64,000 nucleotides of DNA from Massilia oculi (GTDB lineage: Bacteria > Pseudomonadota > Gammaproteobacteria > Burkholderiales > Burkholderiaceae_D): NCBI RefSeq assembly GCF_003143515.1, contig NZ_CP029343.1, positions 3,162,001-3,226,000 of the forward strand, written 5' to 3'. The stretch's first letter is position 1. Each line of letters opens with the position of its first letter. Below are positions 20,415 to 33,200 of this stretch, in pieces. The translations under genes were made by a program, and so were the position numbers. The notes below the pieces were generated by a model. That model was not told where the DNA came from. It did no database searches and was given only the letters and a program-made list of their open reading frames with translations.

Positions 20415-21170
20415 ATGAAAGCAGTCGCACCCGGCACCGTCATCTTCCACCGCCATCGCGGCTATGGCGTGATCACCCACGTCAACCTGCTCACTGGCTG
20501 GATTTCGGCGCGTTTCAACGACGAGGCGCGCGCCCTCGACCTGAACCTGTCGAGCGACGAAGTCCAGCACGCCGACGGCGAGCCGATCCTGTTCCGGCGC
20601 GCGCCGCCAGACCGCATGCCGCATGCGCGCCTGATGGCCGTGGTGCGCGCATTGCACGAGGCGGGCTACCAGAAGCTGTACCTGTATTCCTGGCCCAAGC
20701 CCTCCGGCCTGCACTGGCGCTGGCACCTGTTCACGGGGCCGCGCAACTGGATGCAGCGCACCTGGCGCGAAGGCTGGTACGGTTCGGGCGCCGACTACAA
20801 CAACAATCCCGTGATGGGTTGGGGCGACGTGCCGGGCGCCACCACCGACGAGCTGATCCATGCGCTGGCGAAGTTCGATCCGCAAGGGCTGGCGCAGGCG
20901 CTGGGCCGCGACGAAGACCATACCGCCTGGTTCGCGCAAGCCTGCGACCTGCTGCTGCCGGGATACATGTACAGCCTCAATATGGAGCGCCCCGCGGGCG
21001 GCGGGCTGGTCGAGGCGCCTGTGGTGCCGATCGTGCCGGTAAGGGCGGGCTTGAAAGCCTACAGCGGCCGCGACATCGGCTGGCCGCCGGGCTGGGCCGG
21101 GCTCTGGACCGGCACCCACGTGATGCCGGCGCCAAGGATCAATCTGACGGGCGAGCCCGAACTGCGCTGA
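20415..21170 (+). CDS. Conserved hypothetical protein with an SH3/tudor-like N-terminus
   Basis: I do not recognise this 251-residue protein. The first about 50 residues (PGTVIFHRHRGYGVITHVNL, then TGWISARFNDEARALDL) resemble the small beta-barrel seen in CarD and at the UvrD C-terminus. The remainder is rich in aromatic residues (WPKPSGLHWRWHLFTGPRNW, WGDVPGATTDELIHALAKFD) and has no catalytic motif I can name. No signal peptide is seen if the ATG at 20415 is used. An upstream in-frame ATG at 20331 would add a non-conserved-looking leader. It abuts the convergent dehydrogenase gene with no gap. Confidence 0.7.
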   Translation: MKAVAPGTVIFHRHRGYGVITHVNLLTGWISARFNDEARALDLNLSSDEVQHADGEPILFRRAPPDRMPHARLMAVVRALHEAGYQKLYLYSWPKPSGLHWRWHLFTGPRNWMQRTWREGWYGSGADYNNNPVMGWGDVPGATTDELIHALAKFDPQGLAQALGRDEDHTAWFAQACDLLLPGYMYSLNMERPAGGGLVEAPVVPIVPVRAGLKAYSGRDIGWPPGWAGLWTGTHVMPAPRINLTGEPELR

Positions 21171-22162
21171 TCAGCGCTTTTCCAATGCCTCCGGATTGAG
21201 AATGTTCGCCGGCTCGCCTTGCGCGAACTTGACGATGTTCTCGAACGCCGCCTGGAAATAAATCTCGTAACTGTCCTTCTCGACATAGCCCAGGTGCGGG
21301 GTGGCCAGCACCGTGGGGATGCGCAGCAGCGGCGAGTCCTGCGCCAGCGGTTCGCCCGTGAACACGTCCAGCGCCGCCGTGCCCGGACGTCCCCCTTGAG
21401 GGCTCCCTCGAGTGCGCCCTCCGCCACCAGTTCGGCGCGGCTGGTGTTGACGAACAGCGCGTCCGGTTTCATACGCGCCAGGTCGCTTGCCGTGACGACG
21501 CCGCGCGTCGATTCCGCCAGCCGCAAATGCAGGCTGAGCACGTCGGCCTGCTCGAACAGCGCCTCGCGCGACGCCGCCGCCTCGAGGCCGTCGGCGACGG
21601 CCGCCGCGCGGCTGGCCTCGCTGCCCCAGACCAGCACCCGCATCCCGAAGGCGCGCGCATAGCCGGCCACCAGCTTGCCGATCTTGCCGTAACTCCACAG
21701 GCCCAGGGTCCGCCCGTGCAGCACCCGTCCCACGCCATTGAGCGCCGGATTGATCGAGGCCGTCTGCCACAAGCCGTCCTTCAGATTGTTCGCATACGGC
21801 ACGATCTTGCGGCTGGCCGCCATGATCAGGGCCCAGGTCAGCTCGGCCGGCGCGAGCGGCGAGCCGACACCTTCGGCGATGGCGATGCCGCGCGCGGTCG
21901 CGGCCGCCACGTCGATGTGGCCGCTGACCTTGCCGGTCTGCGAAACGAGCTTCAGGTTCGGCAGCTTCGCCAGCAATGCCGCCGACAAGGCGGTGCGTTC
22001 GCGGATCAGCACCAGGGCGTCGAAAGGAGCGAGGCGGATCGCCAGCTGGCCCAGTCCGCGGGTGGTGTTATTGAAGACTTTGACCTCATGGCCGTCGAGC
22101 AGTCGGAAGCAGTCAAGACCGAGCACGGCGTCTTGATAATCGTCAAGAATCGCGATTTTCAT
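21171..22162 (-). pseudogene. D-2-hydroxyacid dehydrogenase, frameshifted
   Basis: The 5' part (from ATG at 22162) encodes the N-terminus (MKIAILDDYQDAVLGLDCFR), the NAD-binding GLWSYGKIGKLVAGYARAFG and the catalytic-region MKPDALFVNTSRAELV of a D-isomer-specific 2-hydroxyacid dehydrogenase. At the five-C run 21391-21395 the frame shifts. The expected continuation GRPGTAALDVFTGEPL, with the catalytic His in ATPHLGYVEKDSYE, is in another frame and ends at 21171. One extra base in the run would restore one 331-codon gene. This is either a recent inactivation or a homopolymer error in the sequence. Confidence 0.85.
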
Positions 22163-22489
22163 TGATGTTGTCAGAGTTATATCAGTTAAATGTAAACAAA
22201 TAACAGGGTAGGGCATTTGCCCAAATAGCCTACTACATTACTGGGGCATTTTTCCTACTTTTTTGTAGTGAAAGGGCCCGTAAGGCGGTTTTTGGGGTGT
22301 ACAATCGGCGCAGAACTTACAGGAATGACACGTATCCAACGGTGCTCATGAGACGTACCGCTCAGCCTTGCCAGAGGCTGTTGACCCCGACCGCTGTCCC
22401 ACCGCGATCCTGACCAGGCTGCTTGCCCGATGGATGATCCCGACCCAGCGATCCACCCGAATTCTTTATTGGCATTTGGAGGACTCCCC
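22163..22489 (+). promoter_or_regulatory. Promoter region of pckG
   Basis: This 327-bp non-coding stretch has an AT-rich start. It contains a GGGCATTTGCCC near-palindrome (22211-22222) and inverted ACTAC/GTAGT arms around 22233-22269. A TACAAT hexamer at 22300-22305 is a possible -10 without a convincing -35. The palindromes could be operators, since PEP carboxykinase is usually controlled by carbon status, but no regulator can be named. Confidence 0.4.
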
Positions 22490-24358
22490 ATGAACCAGCC
22501 CGTGATGGGCGGCGTCGCCGCACTGAACGTTCCAGCTTACATCAAACATCAAAAGCTTATCAATTGGGTCGCGGAAATCGCCGCCCTGACCAAGCCTGAC
22601 AGCATTTACTGGTGCGACGGTTCGGAAGAAGAATACGACCGCCTGTGCGCACAGATGGTCGAAGCGGGCACGATGAAGAAGCTCAACCCCGCCAAGCGTC
22701 CGAATTCCTACCTGGCCTGGTCCGATCCATCGGACGTGGCGCGCGTCGAAGACCGCACCTATATCTGCTCCGCCACCAAAGAGCAGGCCGGCCCGACCAA
22801 CAACTGGATGGAGCCGGCCGAGATGCGCCGCACCCTGCACGGCCTGTTCGACGGCTGCATGGCGGGCCGCACCCTGTACGTGGTGCCGTTCTCGATGGGC
22901 CCGCTGGGCTCGCCGATCGCCCATATCGGCGTCGAACTGTCCGACTCGCCTTATGTCGCGGTCAATATGCGCATCATGACGCGCATGGGCAAGGCCGTAT
23001 ACGACGTGCTGGGCCCGGACGGCGAGTTCGTTCCTTGCGTCCACTCGGTCGGCGCGCCGCTGGCTGCCGGCCAGAACGACGTCGCCTGGCCATGCAATGC
23101 CACCAAGTACATCGTGCACTACCCGGAAACCCGCGAGATCTGGTCCTTCGGTTCCGGCTACGGCGGCAACGCGCTGCTGGGCAAGAAATGCTTCGCGCTG
23201 CGCATCGCCTCGAACATGGGTTACCAAGAGGCGCAAGCCGGCGGCACCGGCTGGCTGGCCGAACACATGCTGATCCTGGGCGTCGAGTCGCCGCAGGGCG
23301 ACAAGAAATACGTGGCTGCAGCCTTCCCTTCGGCCTGCGGCAAGACCAACTTCGCGATGCTGATCCCGCCGAAGACCTTCGACGGCTGGAAAGTGACGAC
23401 CATCGGCGACGACATCGCCTGGATCAAGCCGGCGGCTGACGGCAAGCTGGTCGCGATCAACCCCGAAGCCGGCTACTTCGGCGTGGCGCCGGGCACCAAT
23501 GAAAAGACCAATCCGAACTGCATGGCCTCGCTGCGCGAGAACGTGATCTTCACCAACGTGGCGCTGACCGACGACGGCGACGTGTGGTGGGAAGGCATGA
23601 CGAAGGAAGCGCCGGCGCACCTGATCGACTGGCAGGGCAAGGACTGGACGCCGGCCTCCGGCACCAAGGCGGCGCACCCGAATGCGCGCTTCACCGTGGC
23701 CGCGACCCAGAATCCGGTGATCGACCCGGCCTGGGACGATCCAAGCGGCGTGCCGATCTCGGCCTTCATCTTCGGCGGCCGCCGCTCGACCACGGTGCCG
23801 CTGGTGACCGAGGCGAATAACTGGGTGGATGGCGTGTACATGGCCGCGACCATGGGTTCCGAGACCACCGCCGCCGCCGCCGGCCAGATGGGCGTGGTGC
23901 GCCGCGATCCGTTCGCGATGCTGCCGTTCATCGGCTACAACATGAGCGACTATTTCCAGCACTGGCTGGATCTGGGCAAGAAAGTCGCCGCGATCAATCC
24001 GGCTGCGCTGCCGAAGATTTTCTGCGTCAACTGGTTCCGCACCGGCGAGGATGGCGGCTTCGTGTGGCCGGGCTATGGCGACAATATGCGCGTGCTGAAG
24101 TGGATTCTTGACCGTACCGAGGGCAGCGCCGCCGCCGGCAACGCGCACCTGTTCGGCACCTCGCCATCGTATGGCGATCTGAACTGGGATGGGGTGGAGT
24201 TCACCGAAGCGCAGTTCACGCAAATCACGTCGATCGACAAGAACGCATGGGCCGAAGAGCTGAAGCTGCACGGTGAACTGTTCGACAAGCTGGCCTACCG
24301 CCTGCCGCAAGAGCTGGTGGACACCAAGGATCGGTTGGAGAAGCAACTGGCTGGCTAA
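22490..24358 (+). CDS. pckG: Phosphoenolpyruvate carboxykinase (GTP)
   Basis: This 622-residue cytoplasmic enzyme converts oxaloacetate plus GTP to phosphoenolpyruvate plus CO2, the first step of gluconeogenesis. It is of the GTP class. The kinase P-loop [12 protein letters not shown] carries the hyper-reactive Cys at about residue 283. GDDIAWIK (metal-binding Asp) and [14 protein letters not shown] are present, and length and start fit. The ATG at 22490 has GGAGG 7 nt upstream. The gene is transcribed alone, convergent with uvrA, with a strong bidirectional terminator between. Confidence 0.97.
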   Translation: MNQPVMGGVAALNVPAYIKHQKLINWVAEIAALTKPDSIYWCDGSEEEYDRLCAQMVEAGTMKKLNPAKRPNSYLAWSDPSDVARVEDRTYICSATKEQAGPTNNWMEPAEMRRTLHGLFDGCMAGRTLYVVPFSMGPLGSPIAHIGVELSDSPYVAVNMRIMTRMGKAVYDVLGPDGEFVPCVHSVGAPLAAGQNDVAWPCNATKYIVHYPETREIWSFGSGYGGNALLGKKCFALRIASNMGYQEAQAGGTGWLAEHMLILGVESPQGDKKYVAAAFPSACGKTNFAMLIPPKTFDGWKVTTIGDDIAWIKPAADGKLVAINPEAGYFGVAPGTNEKTNPNCMASLRENVIFTNVALTDDGDVWWEGMTKEAPAHLIDWQGKDWTPASGTKAAHPNARFTVAATQNPVIDPAWDDPSGVPISAFIFGGRRSTTVPLVTEANNWVDGVYMAATMGSETTAAAAGQMGVVRRDPFAMLPFIGYNMSDYFQHWLDLGKKVAAINPAALPKIFCVNWFRTGEDGGFVWPGYGDNMRVLKWILDRTEGSAAAGNAHLFGTSPSYGDLNWDGVEFTEAQFTQITSIDKNAWAEELKLHGELFDKLAYRLPQELVDTKDRLEKQLAG

Positions 24359-24402
24359 GACCGGCCGAGTGGGGGAGAGGCCGCTGTTGGAAGCGGTCAT
24401 AT

Positions 24403-24443
24403 AAAAAAGAACAGGGGCAACGCCAATGGCGTTGCCCCTGTTT
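24403..24443. terminator. Bidirectional terminator between pckG and uvrA
   Basis: Perfect 15-bp stem (24410-24424 with 24428-24442) and AAT loop. Read on the minus strand it is followed by CTTTTTTAT, a good U-tract for uvrA. On the plus strand a short TTTC follows. Confidence 0.9.
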
Positions 24444-24465
24444 CATTTGGGTCGAACGGTGAAGA

Positions 24466-27315
<2,850 letters not shown>

Positions 27316-27422
27316 TAAGTTGGGCAGACTTTCTATCAGTTTTTGCGGGGCCGCAGACGCCAGCAGCGCGGTAAGCGGGCCAATCGGGGAGAACCCGTAA
27401 GTGTAGCGCGTTTTTGTTTCGG

Positions 27423-27438
27423 CTGTACATCTATCCAG
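27423..27438 (-). promoter_or_regulatory. LexA-like box for uvrA (one mismatch)
   Basis: CTGT-N8-CCAG on the plus strand, i.e. CTGG-N8-ACAG in the uvrA direction. It differs from the CTGT-N8-ACAG core at one fixed base. It overlaps the expected -35 position relative to a TACACT at 27405-27400. Confidence 0.55.
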
Positions 27439-27651
27439 TAGTTGCTGTACCAGGGGTGCCAGGTTGGCATACCACTTTGACAAGCGCAGGAGGGCCGGGT
27501 CTATGCTATGTGGGCCGATCAGCGGGCGCTTCAATGACAAAGCGTTCAGAACTGGAAAATAATTTTCAGCGCAGTTATTTATCTGACTTAATCGACAACG
27601 AAACAGCCTTTTCGATAGTGTGTTTTGGCTGATGCCCGCCAACGAAAAGGA

Positions 27652-27681
27652 TTGCTGAAACTGGGTGGCGGACCGCATAAT
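27652..27681 (+). promoter_or_regulatory. Putative sigma-70 promoter of ssb
   Basis: TTGCTG (27652-27657), an 18-bp spacer and CATAAT (27676-27681), placed 79 bp before the ssb start codon. Confidence 0.55.
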
Positions 27682-27760
27682 AGTCAGCTGCAACACATCG
27701 TTCCCTGACGCCTAGAAATACGCAGAGTCAGGGCTTACCATACCCAGCAGGAGTAACACC

Positions 27761-28264
27761 ATGGCATCAGTCAACAAGGTCATCATCGTCGGCAACCTCG
27801 GCCGCGATCCGGAAATCCGCTACATGCCGAGCGGCGACGCCATCGCGAACATCGCGGTCGCCACCTCGTACAAATCCAAGGACCGCAATACCGGCGAACA
27901 GAAAGAACTGACCGAGTGGCACCGCATCTCCTTCTTCGGCCGCCTGGCCGAGATCGTGGGCCAATACCTCAAGAAAGGTTCGTCGGTCTACGTCGAAGGC
28001 CGCCTGCAGACCCGCAAGTACACCGACAAGGACGGCATCGAGCGCTACGCCACCGACATCATCGCTGAAAACATGCAGATGCTGGGTGGCCGCCAGGGTA
28101 TGGGCGGCGACAGCATGGGCGGCGGTATGGGCGGCGGCATGGACGACGACTACTCGGCCCCGCAGCGTCCGGCTCCGCGCCAGGCGCCACCGGCCCCGGC
28201 CGCGCGTCCGCAGCCGAAACCGGCGCCGAATTTCTCGGATATGGATGACGATATTCCGTTCTGA
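27761..28264 (+). CDS. ssb: Single-stranded DNA-binding protein
   Basis: This 167-residue SSB has an N-terminal OB fold ([20 protein letters not shown], then [20 protein letters not shown] and [17 protein letters not shown]) to about residue 110. A Gly/Pro-rich disordered linker and the acidic protein-interaction tip DMDDDIPF follow. It coats single-stranded DNA and recruits replication and repair proteins. AGGAG lies 8 nt before the ATG. It is divergent from uvrA and is followed by a strong terminator. Confidence 0.98.
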   Translation: MASVNKVIIVGNLGRDPEIRYMPSGDAIANIAVATSYKSKDRNTGEQKELTEWHRISFFGRLAEIVGQYLKKGSSVYVEGRLQTRKYTDKDGIERYATDIIAENMQMLGGRQGMGGDSMGGGMGGGMDDDYSAPQRPAPRQAPPAPAARPQPKPAPNFSDMDDDIPF

Positions 28265-28288
28265 TATTTCCGGTCTGAGCGGTACGAC

Positions 28289-28324
28289 AAACCCTGTGAG
28301 TGCATCATTCGCAGGGTTTTTTTT
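28289..28324 (+). terminator. Rho-independent terminator of ssb
   Basis: An 11-bp stem with one G-T pair (28289-28299 with 28309-28319), a 9-nt loop and an eight-T tract (28317-28324), 25 bp after the ssb stop. Confidence 0.9.
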
Positions 28325-28361
28325 ATGGACGGCGATCTGGTCGTTAACCCAGTAACGGAAC

Positions 28362-28445
28362 TCAGCTGCAGTTGATATTCAAGATATTCCCGTCCGGATC
28401 TGTTACCCACACGATCTTCATCTTCCCGGCATAGCGCACGCCTTG
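28362..28445 (-). pseudogene. C-terminal remnant of a VOC/glyoxalase-fold protein
   Basis: On the minus strand, directly after and in frame with the stop codon of the ROK gene, 27 codons read QGVRYAGKMKIVWVTDPDGN then ILNINCS and stop. The KIVWVTDPDGNILNI pattern is the last strand and metal-binding turn typical of VOC-superfamily (glyoxalase/bleomycin-resistance) proteins. No N-terminal part exists nearby, so this is a leftover after deletion or rearrangement. Confidence 0.6.
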
Positions 28446-29696
28446 CTAGCGCCGGGCCGCCTTCAGGAACAATCCATGCGCCGGCGCGAAGTTCGCATGC
28501 AGCGGCAGGTAGGCCGCGCCGATGACCTTGGCCGTCATCCCGATCGTCCCCGCCATCACCAGCGGCCGCTCGGTGCCCTGCCAGCTGTAGCGCGTCATCT
28601 GCTCCTGCATCGCGGCGATCAGGCGTTCGAGCAGGGCGCGGCTGACGGCGCCGTCGACGATCACGCCATCCAGGTCGAGCAGGCAGGCCGCGCCGGTGAC
28701 GCCGAAGGTGATCGCATTGGCGGCTTCCTCGATCCATCGCAGGGTCACCGCTTCCCACGGCCCGCTCAAGAGGCGTTCGTCGCCGAACGCCAGCGGCGCC
28801 AATCCCGCCTGGGCATGCATCTCTTCGAGCCGCACCAGCGAGGCCGCACCGAGCAGCTGCGGCGCCACGCCGCGTTCTGCAGTATCGGCCAGGCCCAGGG
28901 GCATCGAACCGATCGCGCCGGCGTTGCCGAACTGGCCGCTGTGCGGCTCGCCGTCGATCACCAGGCCGCCGCCGACCAGGGTGTCGACGAACACGTACAG
29001 ATAGCTTTTCAGCGTGCGTCCGCGGCCGGCCACCAGTTCGGCCACGCAGGCCGCGATCGTGTCCTTGGCGAAGTCCACGCGCAATGGCGTCATGGCCTGC
29101 AGGCGGATGCGCACGTCGACCCGGCGCCAGGCTTCCGCCTCTTGCGGCAGCAGGCTTTCCAGGCCGTGCCAGGTGCCCAGCGTGAGCGGGGCGGCCAGGC
29201 CGATGCCGGTCAGGCGCGGCGCCAGTTCAGGGCCGAGGAAGTCGTCCACCTCGCGCAGCCTGGCGTCGATGGCGGCGAATACCTGCTCCACCTCGGGGCT
29301 GGCGTACGGCGTCGACGACTGCCAGCGCAGCGCGCCCGTGAAATCGAGCAGCACCACGTCCAGCGCGCGCCTGCCGATCTGGATGCCGATCGAGAACGCG
29401 CCTTCCGGATTCAGGGCGATCGGCTGCGACGGCTGGCCGACCTTGCCGCGCACGGCGTCGCGCTTGACCACCAGCTGCTCGTCCAGCAGGCGGTTGATGA
29501 TCACCGAGGCCGTCTGGGTACTGAGCTTGGTCAGGCGCGCGACTTCGGCCTTGGGCAGGCTGCCATGGGTGCGGATCGCCTGCAGCACGACCCGCTCGTT
29601 GAACTCGCGCATGCCGACCTGGTTCGAGCCGACGGTGCGCAGCAGCGGCATGGTGGCGGGATCGAAGGCGGTAGGCGGTACGTTATCGGGCGGCAT
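28446..29696 (-). CDS. ROK family transcriptional regulator
   Basis: This 416-residue protein has an N-terminal winged helix-turn-helix (about 35-85, GSLPKAEVARLTKLSTQTAS then VIINRLLDEQLVVKR) followed by a ROK domain (from about 100, with VDTLVGGGLVIDGEPHSGQFGNAGAIGSM). The zinc-binding Cys cluster of classical ROK kinases/repressors is not visible, and the ATP-binding motif is degenerate. It is therefore probably a sugar-responsive repressor and not a kinase. It is divergent from the cobalamin-riboswitch operon, but a functional link to it is doubtful. The ATG at 29696 is one choice. A second in-frame ATG at 29651 would remove 15 residues. Confidence 0.88.
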   Translation of the reverse strand: MPPDNVPPTAFDPATMPLLRTVGSNQVGMREFNERVVLQAIRTHGSLPKAEVARLTKLSTQTASVIINRLLDEQLVVKRDAVRGKVGQPSQPIALNPEGAFSIGIQIGRRALDVVLLDFTGALRWQSSTPYASPEVEQVFAAIDARLREVDDFLGPELAPRLTGIGLAAPLTLGTWHGLESLLPQEAEAWRRVDVRIRLQAMTPLRVDFAKDTIAACVAELVAGRGRTLKSYLYVFVDTLVGGGLVIDGEPHSGQFGNAGAIGSMPLGLADTAERGVAPQLLGAASLVRLEEMHAQAGLAPLAFGDERLLSGPWEAVTLRWIEEAANAITFGVTGAACLLDLDGVIVDGAVSRALLERLIAAMQEQMTRYSWQGTERPLVMAGTIGMTAKVIGAAYLPLHANFAPAHGLFLKAARR

Positions 29697-29859
29697 GGCG
29701 CGGGCGTTCAAGGGGCGGGACGGCTGGAAGCCGCCAGTATAAATCCATTCCCCGTAAATAAACCTGTGCGATTTATTTTTCCGGGCATGCGCGAATGCGA
29801 GGAAAAATAATGCGGTGACAACTGGTCGAACTTGGCGGTAGAATCGCGCCCAATCAAGT

Positions 29860-30056
29860 GAATGGTGCCTTCCTGCTCGTCTGCAGGGAGGTGAAACGGG
29901 AAGCCGGTGACGTGCGCGATAACCATCGAGCGCCAGTCCGGCGCAGCCCCCGCTGCTGTAAGCCTGACGACTCCGGTCGAACGCCACTGTGCCCCGCGCA
30001 CGGGAAGGCAGGACCGGGGAAGGAAGACGGCGAGCCAGAAGACCGGCCATCCACGA
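29860..30056 (+). ncRNA. Cobalamin riboswitch
   Basis: The leader contains the hallmarks of the B12 aptamer. These are GGTGAAACGGGAAGCCGGTG (start within 29890-29915), the central CAGCCCCCGCTGCTGTAA segment (29954-29971), AACGCCACTG (29980-29989) and the B12 box GAGCCAGAAGACCGGCC (30032-30048), which fits the published box consensus. It precedes the CobN-like gene by about 190 nt. Adenosylcobalamin binding should switch the operon off. The boundaries are approximate. Confidence 0.95.
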
Positions 30057-30250
30057 TGCATTCGTACGTCCCGGGGTGAGGGCGTGCCTGTTGGTTGTCC
30101 GCTGTTCCTTCTTTTGCTGCTCGTGCTGTCGCCAAGGCGGTCGTGCGCCCTCCTGGCGTGCGCGCAAGCGTCCCTGTTCATCGTGGAAGGATGGCGGCTG
30201 CCTGTTGTCATGCGCGCGTCTAGCGCGCTGCTAAAAGGTCGACGTTCAAC
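30057..30250 (+). promoter_or_regulatory. Riboswitch expression-platform region
   Basis: This leader lies between aptamer and start codon. A GC-only hairpin (GCGCGC at 30212-30217 with GCGCGC at 30223-30228) lies just upstream of an AAAAGG ribosome-binding-like stretch (30233-30238). No canonical stem plus T-tract is seen, so control is more likely at translation initiation than by intrinsic termination. Confidence 0.5.
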
Positions 30251-33200
30251 ATGAACACGCTTCTCCTTGTCCGCATCTGCGCCGTGCTGACGTTCCTGCT
30301 CGCCTGCATGCCGGGCTTCCAGCACGCCAGCGCCGCCACCCTGTTCGCCGTGGTCACCGAGCGCGCCGCGCCGGGCGCCATCGAGGCCGCCCACCGCCAC
30401 CTGGCCAGCCATCCGCGCGACCGCATCCTGCTGCGCACCCCGGCCCAGCTGATGGCGGCGGGCGAGCGCGAAGTGGGACAGTGGATCGCCGGCGCCAACA
30501 CCATCCTGGCGGTGTCGCTGTTCGGCGACCCGGCGCGCCGCATGAAGGATGCCTTGGCGCGCCATGCCAGGCCGGACACCGCCGTGCTGGCGCTGAATGG
30601 CGAGGCGACCCTGAACCTGATGACGCGCTCCCGCCACGGCAGCCTGGCCGGCTTCTCGCCCGAGCTGCTGCGCCAGCTGGCGGGCGAGGCCCCGCCGCCG
30701 GCCGCGCTGCAGGCGGCCGAGCTGGAGCCCGCCGCCCGCCACTGGCTGGCAGCGCGCCGCGTGTGGCAGGCGGGCGGCGTCGACAACACCACGGAGCTGA
30801 TGCGGCACCTGCTTGCGCCAGGCACGGCCCTTGCCGATCCGCAGCCCGAGCCGACCCTGCGCCTGCGCGCGCGACAGCGCGAGCTGCAGGACGCCGCCGC
30901 CTGGGGCAATGCCTCGAAGCTCGGCCTGCAGGACCGGCCGACCGTGGTCGTGCTCGACCTGGCGAACATGGATGGCGTGGTGCCCGCCGCCTTGTGCCGC
31001 CGCATCGAGGAACTCGGCCAGCCCTGCGTGCAGCTGCTGACGCGCTGGGGCGGCGCCTCGCGCGAGGCGCTGGAGCGCCTGCCGCAGCTGGTGGCGCCGG
31101 CCAAGCCGGCCGCACTGGTGGTGCTGCAGGACTTCGTGGTCGGCGCCGCGGAGGGCCGGGCGGCAGTGGAGGAGGCTTTCAAGCGTCTGGACATCCCGGT
31201 GTTCAAGGCGATCCGCCTGTCGGACCGCACCGCGATGCAGTGGCAGCTGTCGCCCGACGGCCTGCCGCCCGACTCGGTACAGTACCGCGTAGCGCTGCCC
31301 GAGCTGCAGGGCATCGGCCAGCCGATGGTGGTGGCGGCCCTGGGCCAGGCCGAGCGCGACCGCCAGACCGGCATCGAGAACCGTCCTCCGGTGCTGCTGC
31401 CGGCCGAAGTCGACCGCCTGTCGGGGCGCGTGGCGCGCTGGCTGGCGCTGCGCGCCAAATCGAACGCCGACAAGAAGGTCGCGGTGGTCTACTACAACCA
31501 TCCGCCGGGCCGCCAGAACATCGGCGCCGACAACCTCAACGTGCCGGACTCGCTGTTCGAGATGCTGCATGCCCTGAAGGCCGCCGGCTACACGGTCGGC
31601 GAGCTGCCGGCCTCGCCCGAGGCGCTGCTCGACATGATCATGGCGCGCGGCGTCAACCTGCCGGAAGACCGCGCCGCGCTGCGCGAGATGGCCGGTACCG
31701 TCAACGGCGTCACGGCCCAGGATTACGCGCGCTGGTTTGCGACCCTGTCGCCGCGGGTGCGGGGCGAGATGCAGGACGGCCTGCTGGGCCGCCTGCATGC
31801 CGACGTGCTGGCGGCCGAGAAGGCCGGCGAGCGCGCGCTGGGCCGCAAACAGGCCGAAACCGTGATCGAGGAGCTGCTGCACCTGGTCGAGGGCGTCGAC
31901 CATCCGCAGCGCGTGCAGGCCACGCGCGACCTGCATGCGCTGGAAGAGGGTTATTTTTCCTGCCTGGACGACGTCAAGCCACGCCCCTGCCAGTCGCTTG
32001 CTCCCCTTTATCGGCGCCTGATCGGCTACGGCATCGAAGGCATGCGCGGCTGGGGGCCGGCGCCGGGCAAGGTGATGGTCGACGGTGGCAGGATGCTGGT
32101 GCCGGGACTGGTGTTCGGCAACGTCTTCATCGGCCCGCAGCCGCCGCGCGGCTGGGAAGTGGACGAGGAACTGCTGCACGCGAACACCAGCATCACGCCG
32201 CCGCACCAGTTCCTGGGCTTCTACCACTGGATCCGCGACCGCTTCAAGGCCGACGCCGTGGTGCACGTGGGCCGCCACTCGACCTACGAGTTCATGCCGG
32301 GCAAGGCCGTCGGCCTGTCGAGCGACGACTATCCGAGCCTCATCGCGAGCGACCTGCCGGGCATCTATCCGTATATCGTCGACGGCGTCGGCGAAGGCAC
32401 GCAGGCCAAGCGCCGCGGCCTGGCCGTCATCGTCGACCACCTGACGCCGCCGCTGGCCACCACGCCGCTGTACGACGAGCTGCTGTCGCTGCGCCAGATC
32501 GTCGAAAGCTTCGAGGCCGCGTCGTCCGAATCGCTCAAGACCCAGGCCGCGCAGCTGATGCGCGAGCGGGTCGTGGCCCTGAACCTGCGCGCCGAACTGG
32601 AAGCGTCGATGTCCGACGTGCTCGAGGTGCGCGGCATCGGTTTCGATGCGGCCGACGACGACCTGCTGGCGCACGAGATCGGCCACTATCTGACCAAGCT
32701 GCAGGAGAAATTCATGCCCCACGGCCTGCACGTCTTCGGCAGGCCGTGGGACCGCGCGTCGCTCGACCTGATGCTCGACTCGATGAAGAAGAGCGGCATC
32801 GACGATCCCGACGTCGCCCATAAACTGCGCGACTCGCCGCGGCGCGAGATGGCGGCGCTGCTGGCCGGCCTGGATGGCCGCTACATCGAGCCGGGCAAGG
32901 GCAACGATCCACTGCGCTCGCCGGAGGCGCTGCCGACCGGCCGCAACTTCCACGCGGTCGACGGCGACATCCTGCCGACCCGCCTCGGGTTTGGGCTCGG
33001 CCGGCAGATGGCGGGCAAGGCCGCCGAGCGCGACAAAGTTGGCGAGGGCAGCGAAGGCATCATCCTGTGGGCCTCCGATGCCGTGCGCGACGAAGGCGTG
33101 ATGGTCGGCTTCGCGCTGGCGATGATGGGCGCCGAGCCGGTGTGGAATGCGCGCGGCATCGTCACCGACGTGAAGCTCACGCCCGGCGCCGTGCGACGCG

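Larger units (their letters stand above)
27316..27760. promoter_or_regulatory. Divergent uvrA-ssb control region
   Basis: This 445-bp non-coding region separates uvrA and ssb. It holds a LexA-like box and a TACACT -10 candidate (27405-27400) on the uvrA side, and a sigma-70-like promoter on the ssb side. The middle shows no gene I can support. Divergent uvrA/ssb with SOS control is the classical arrangement in proteobacteria. Confidence 0.6.

Noticed and set aside
22466..24400. Minus-strand open frame opposite pckG
   Set aside because: The plus strand has all PEP carboxykinase motifs. The antisense translation resembles no protein.
27316..27696. 127-codon N-terminal extension of UvrA
   Set aside because: UvrA proteins start with the [17 protein letters not shown] segment. 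The upstream in-frame sequence is non-conserved and covers the promoter region.
28446..30167. Extended start for the ROK gene reaching into the riboswitch region
   Set aside because: The added residues are antisense to the cobalamin aptamer and lack any fold. The HTH lies close behind the ATG at 29696.
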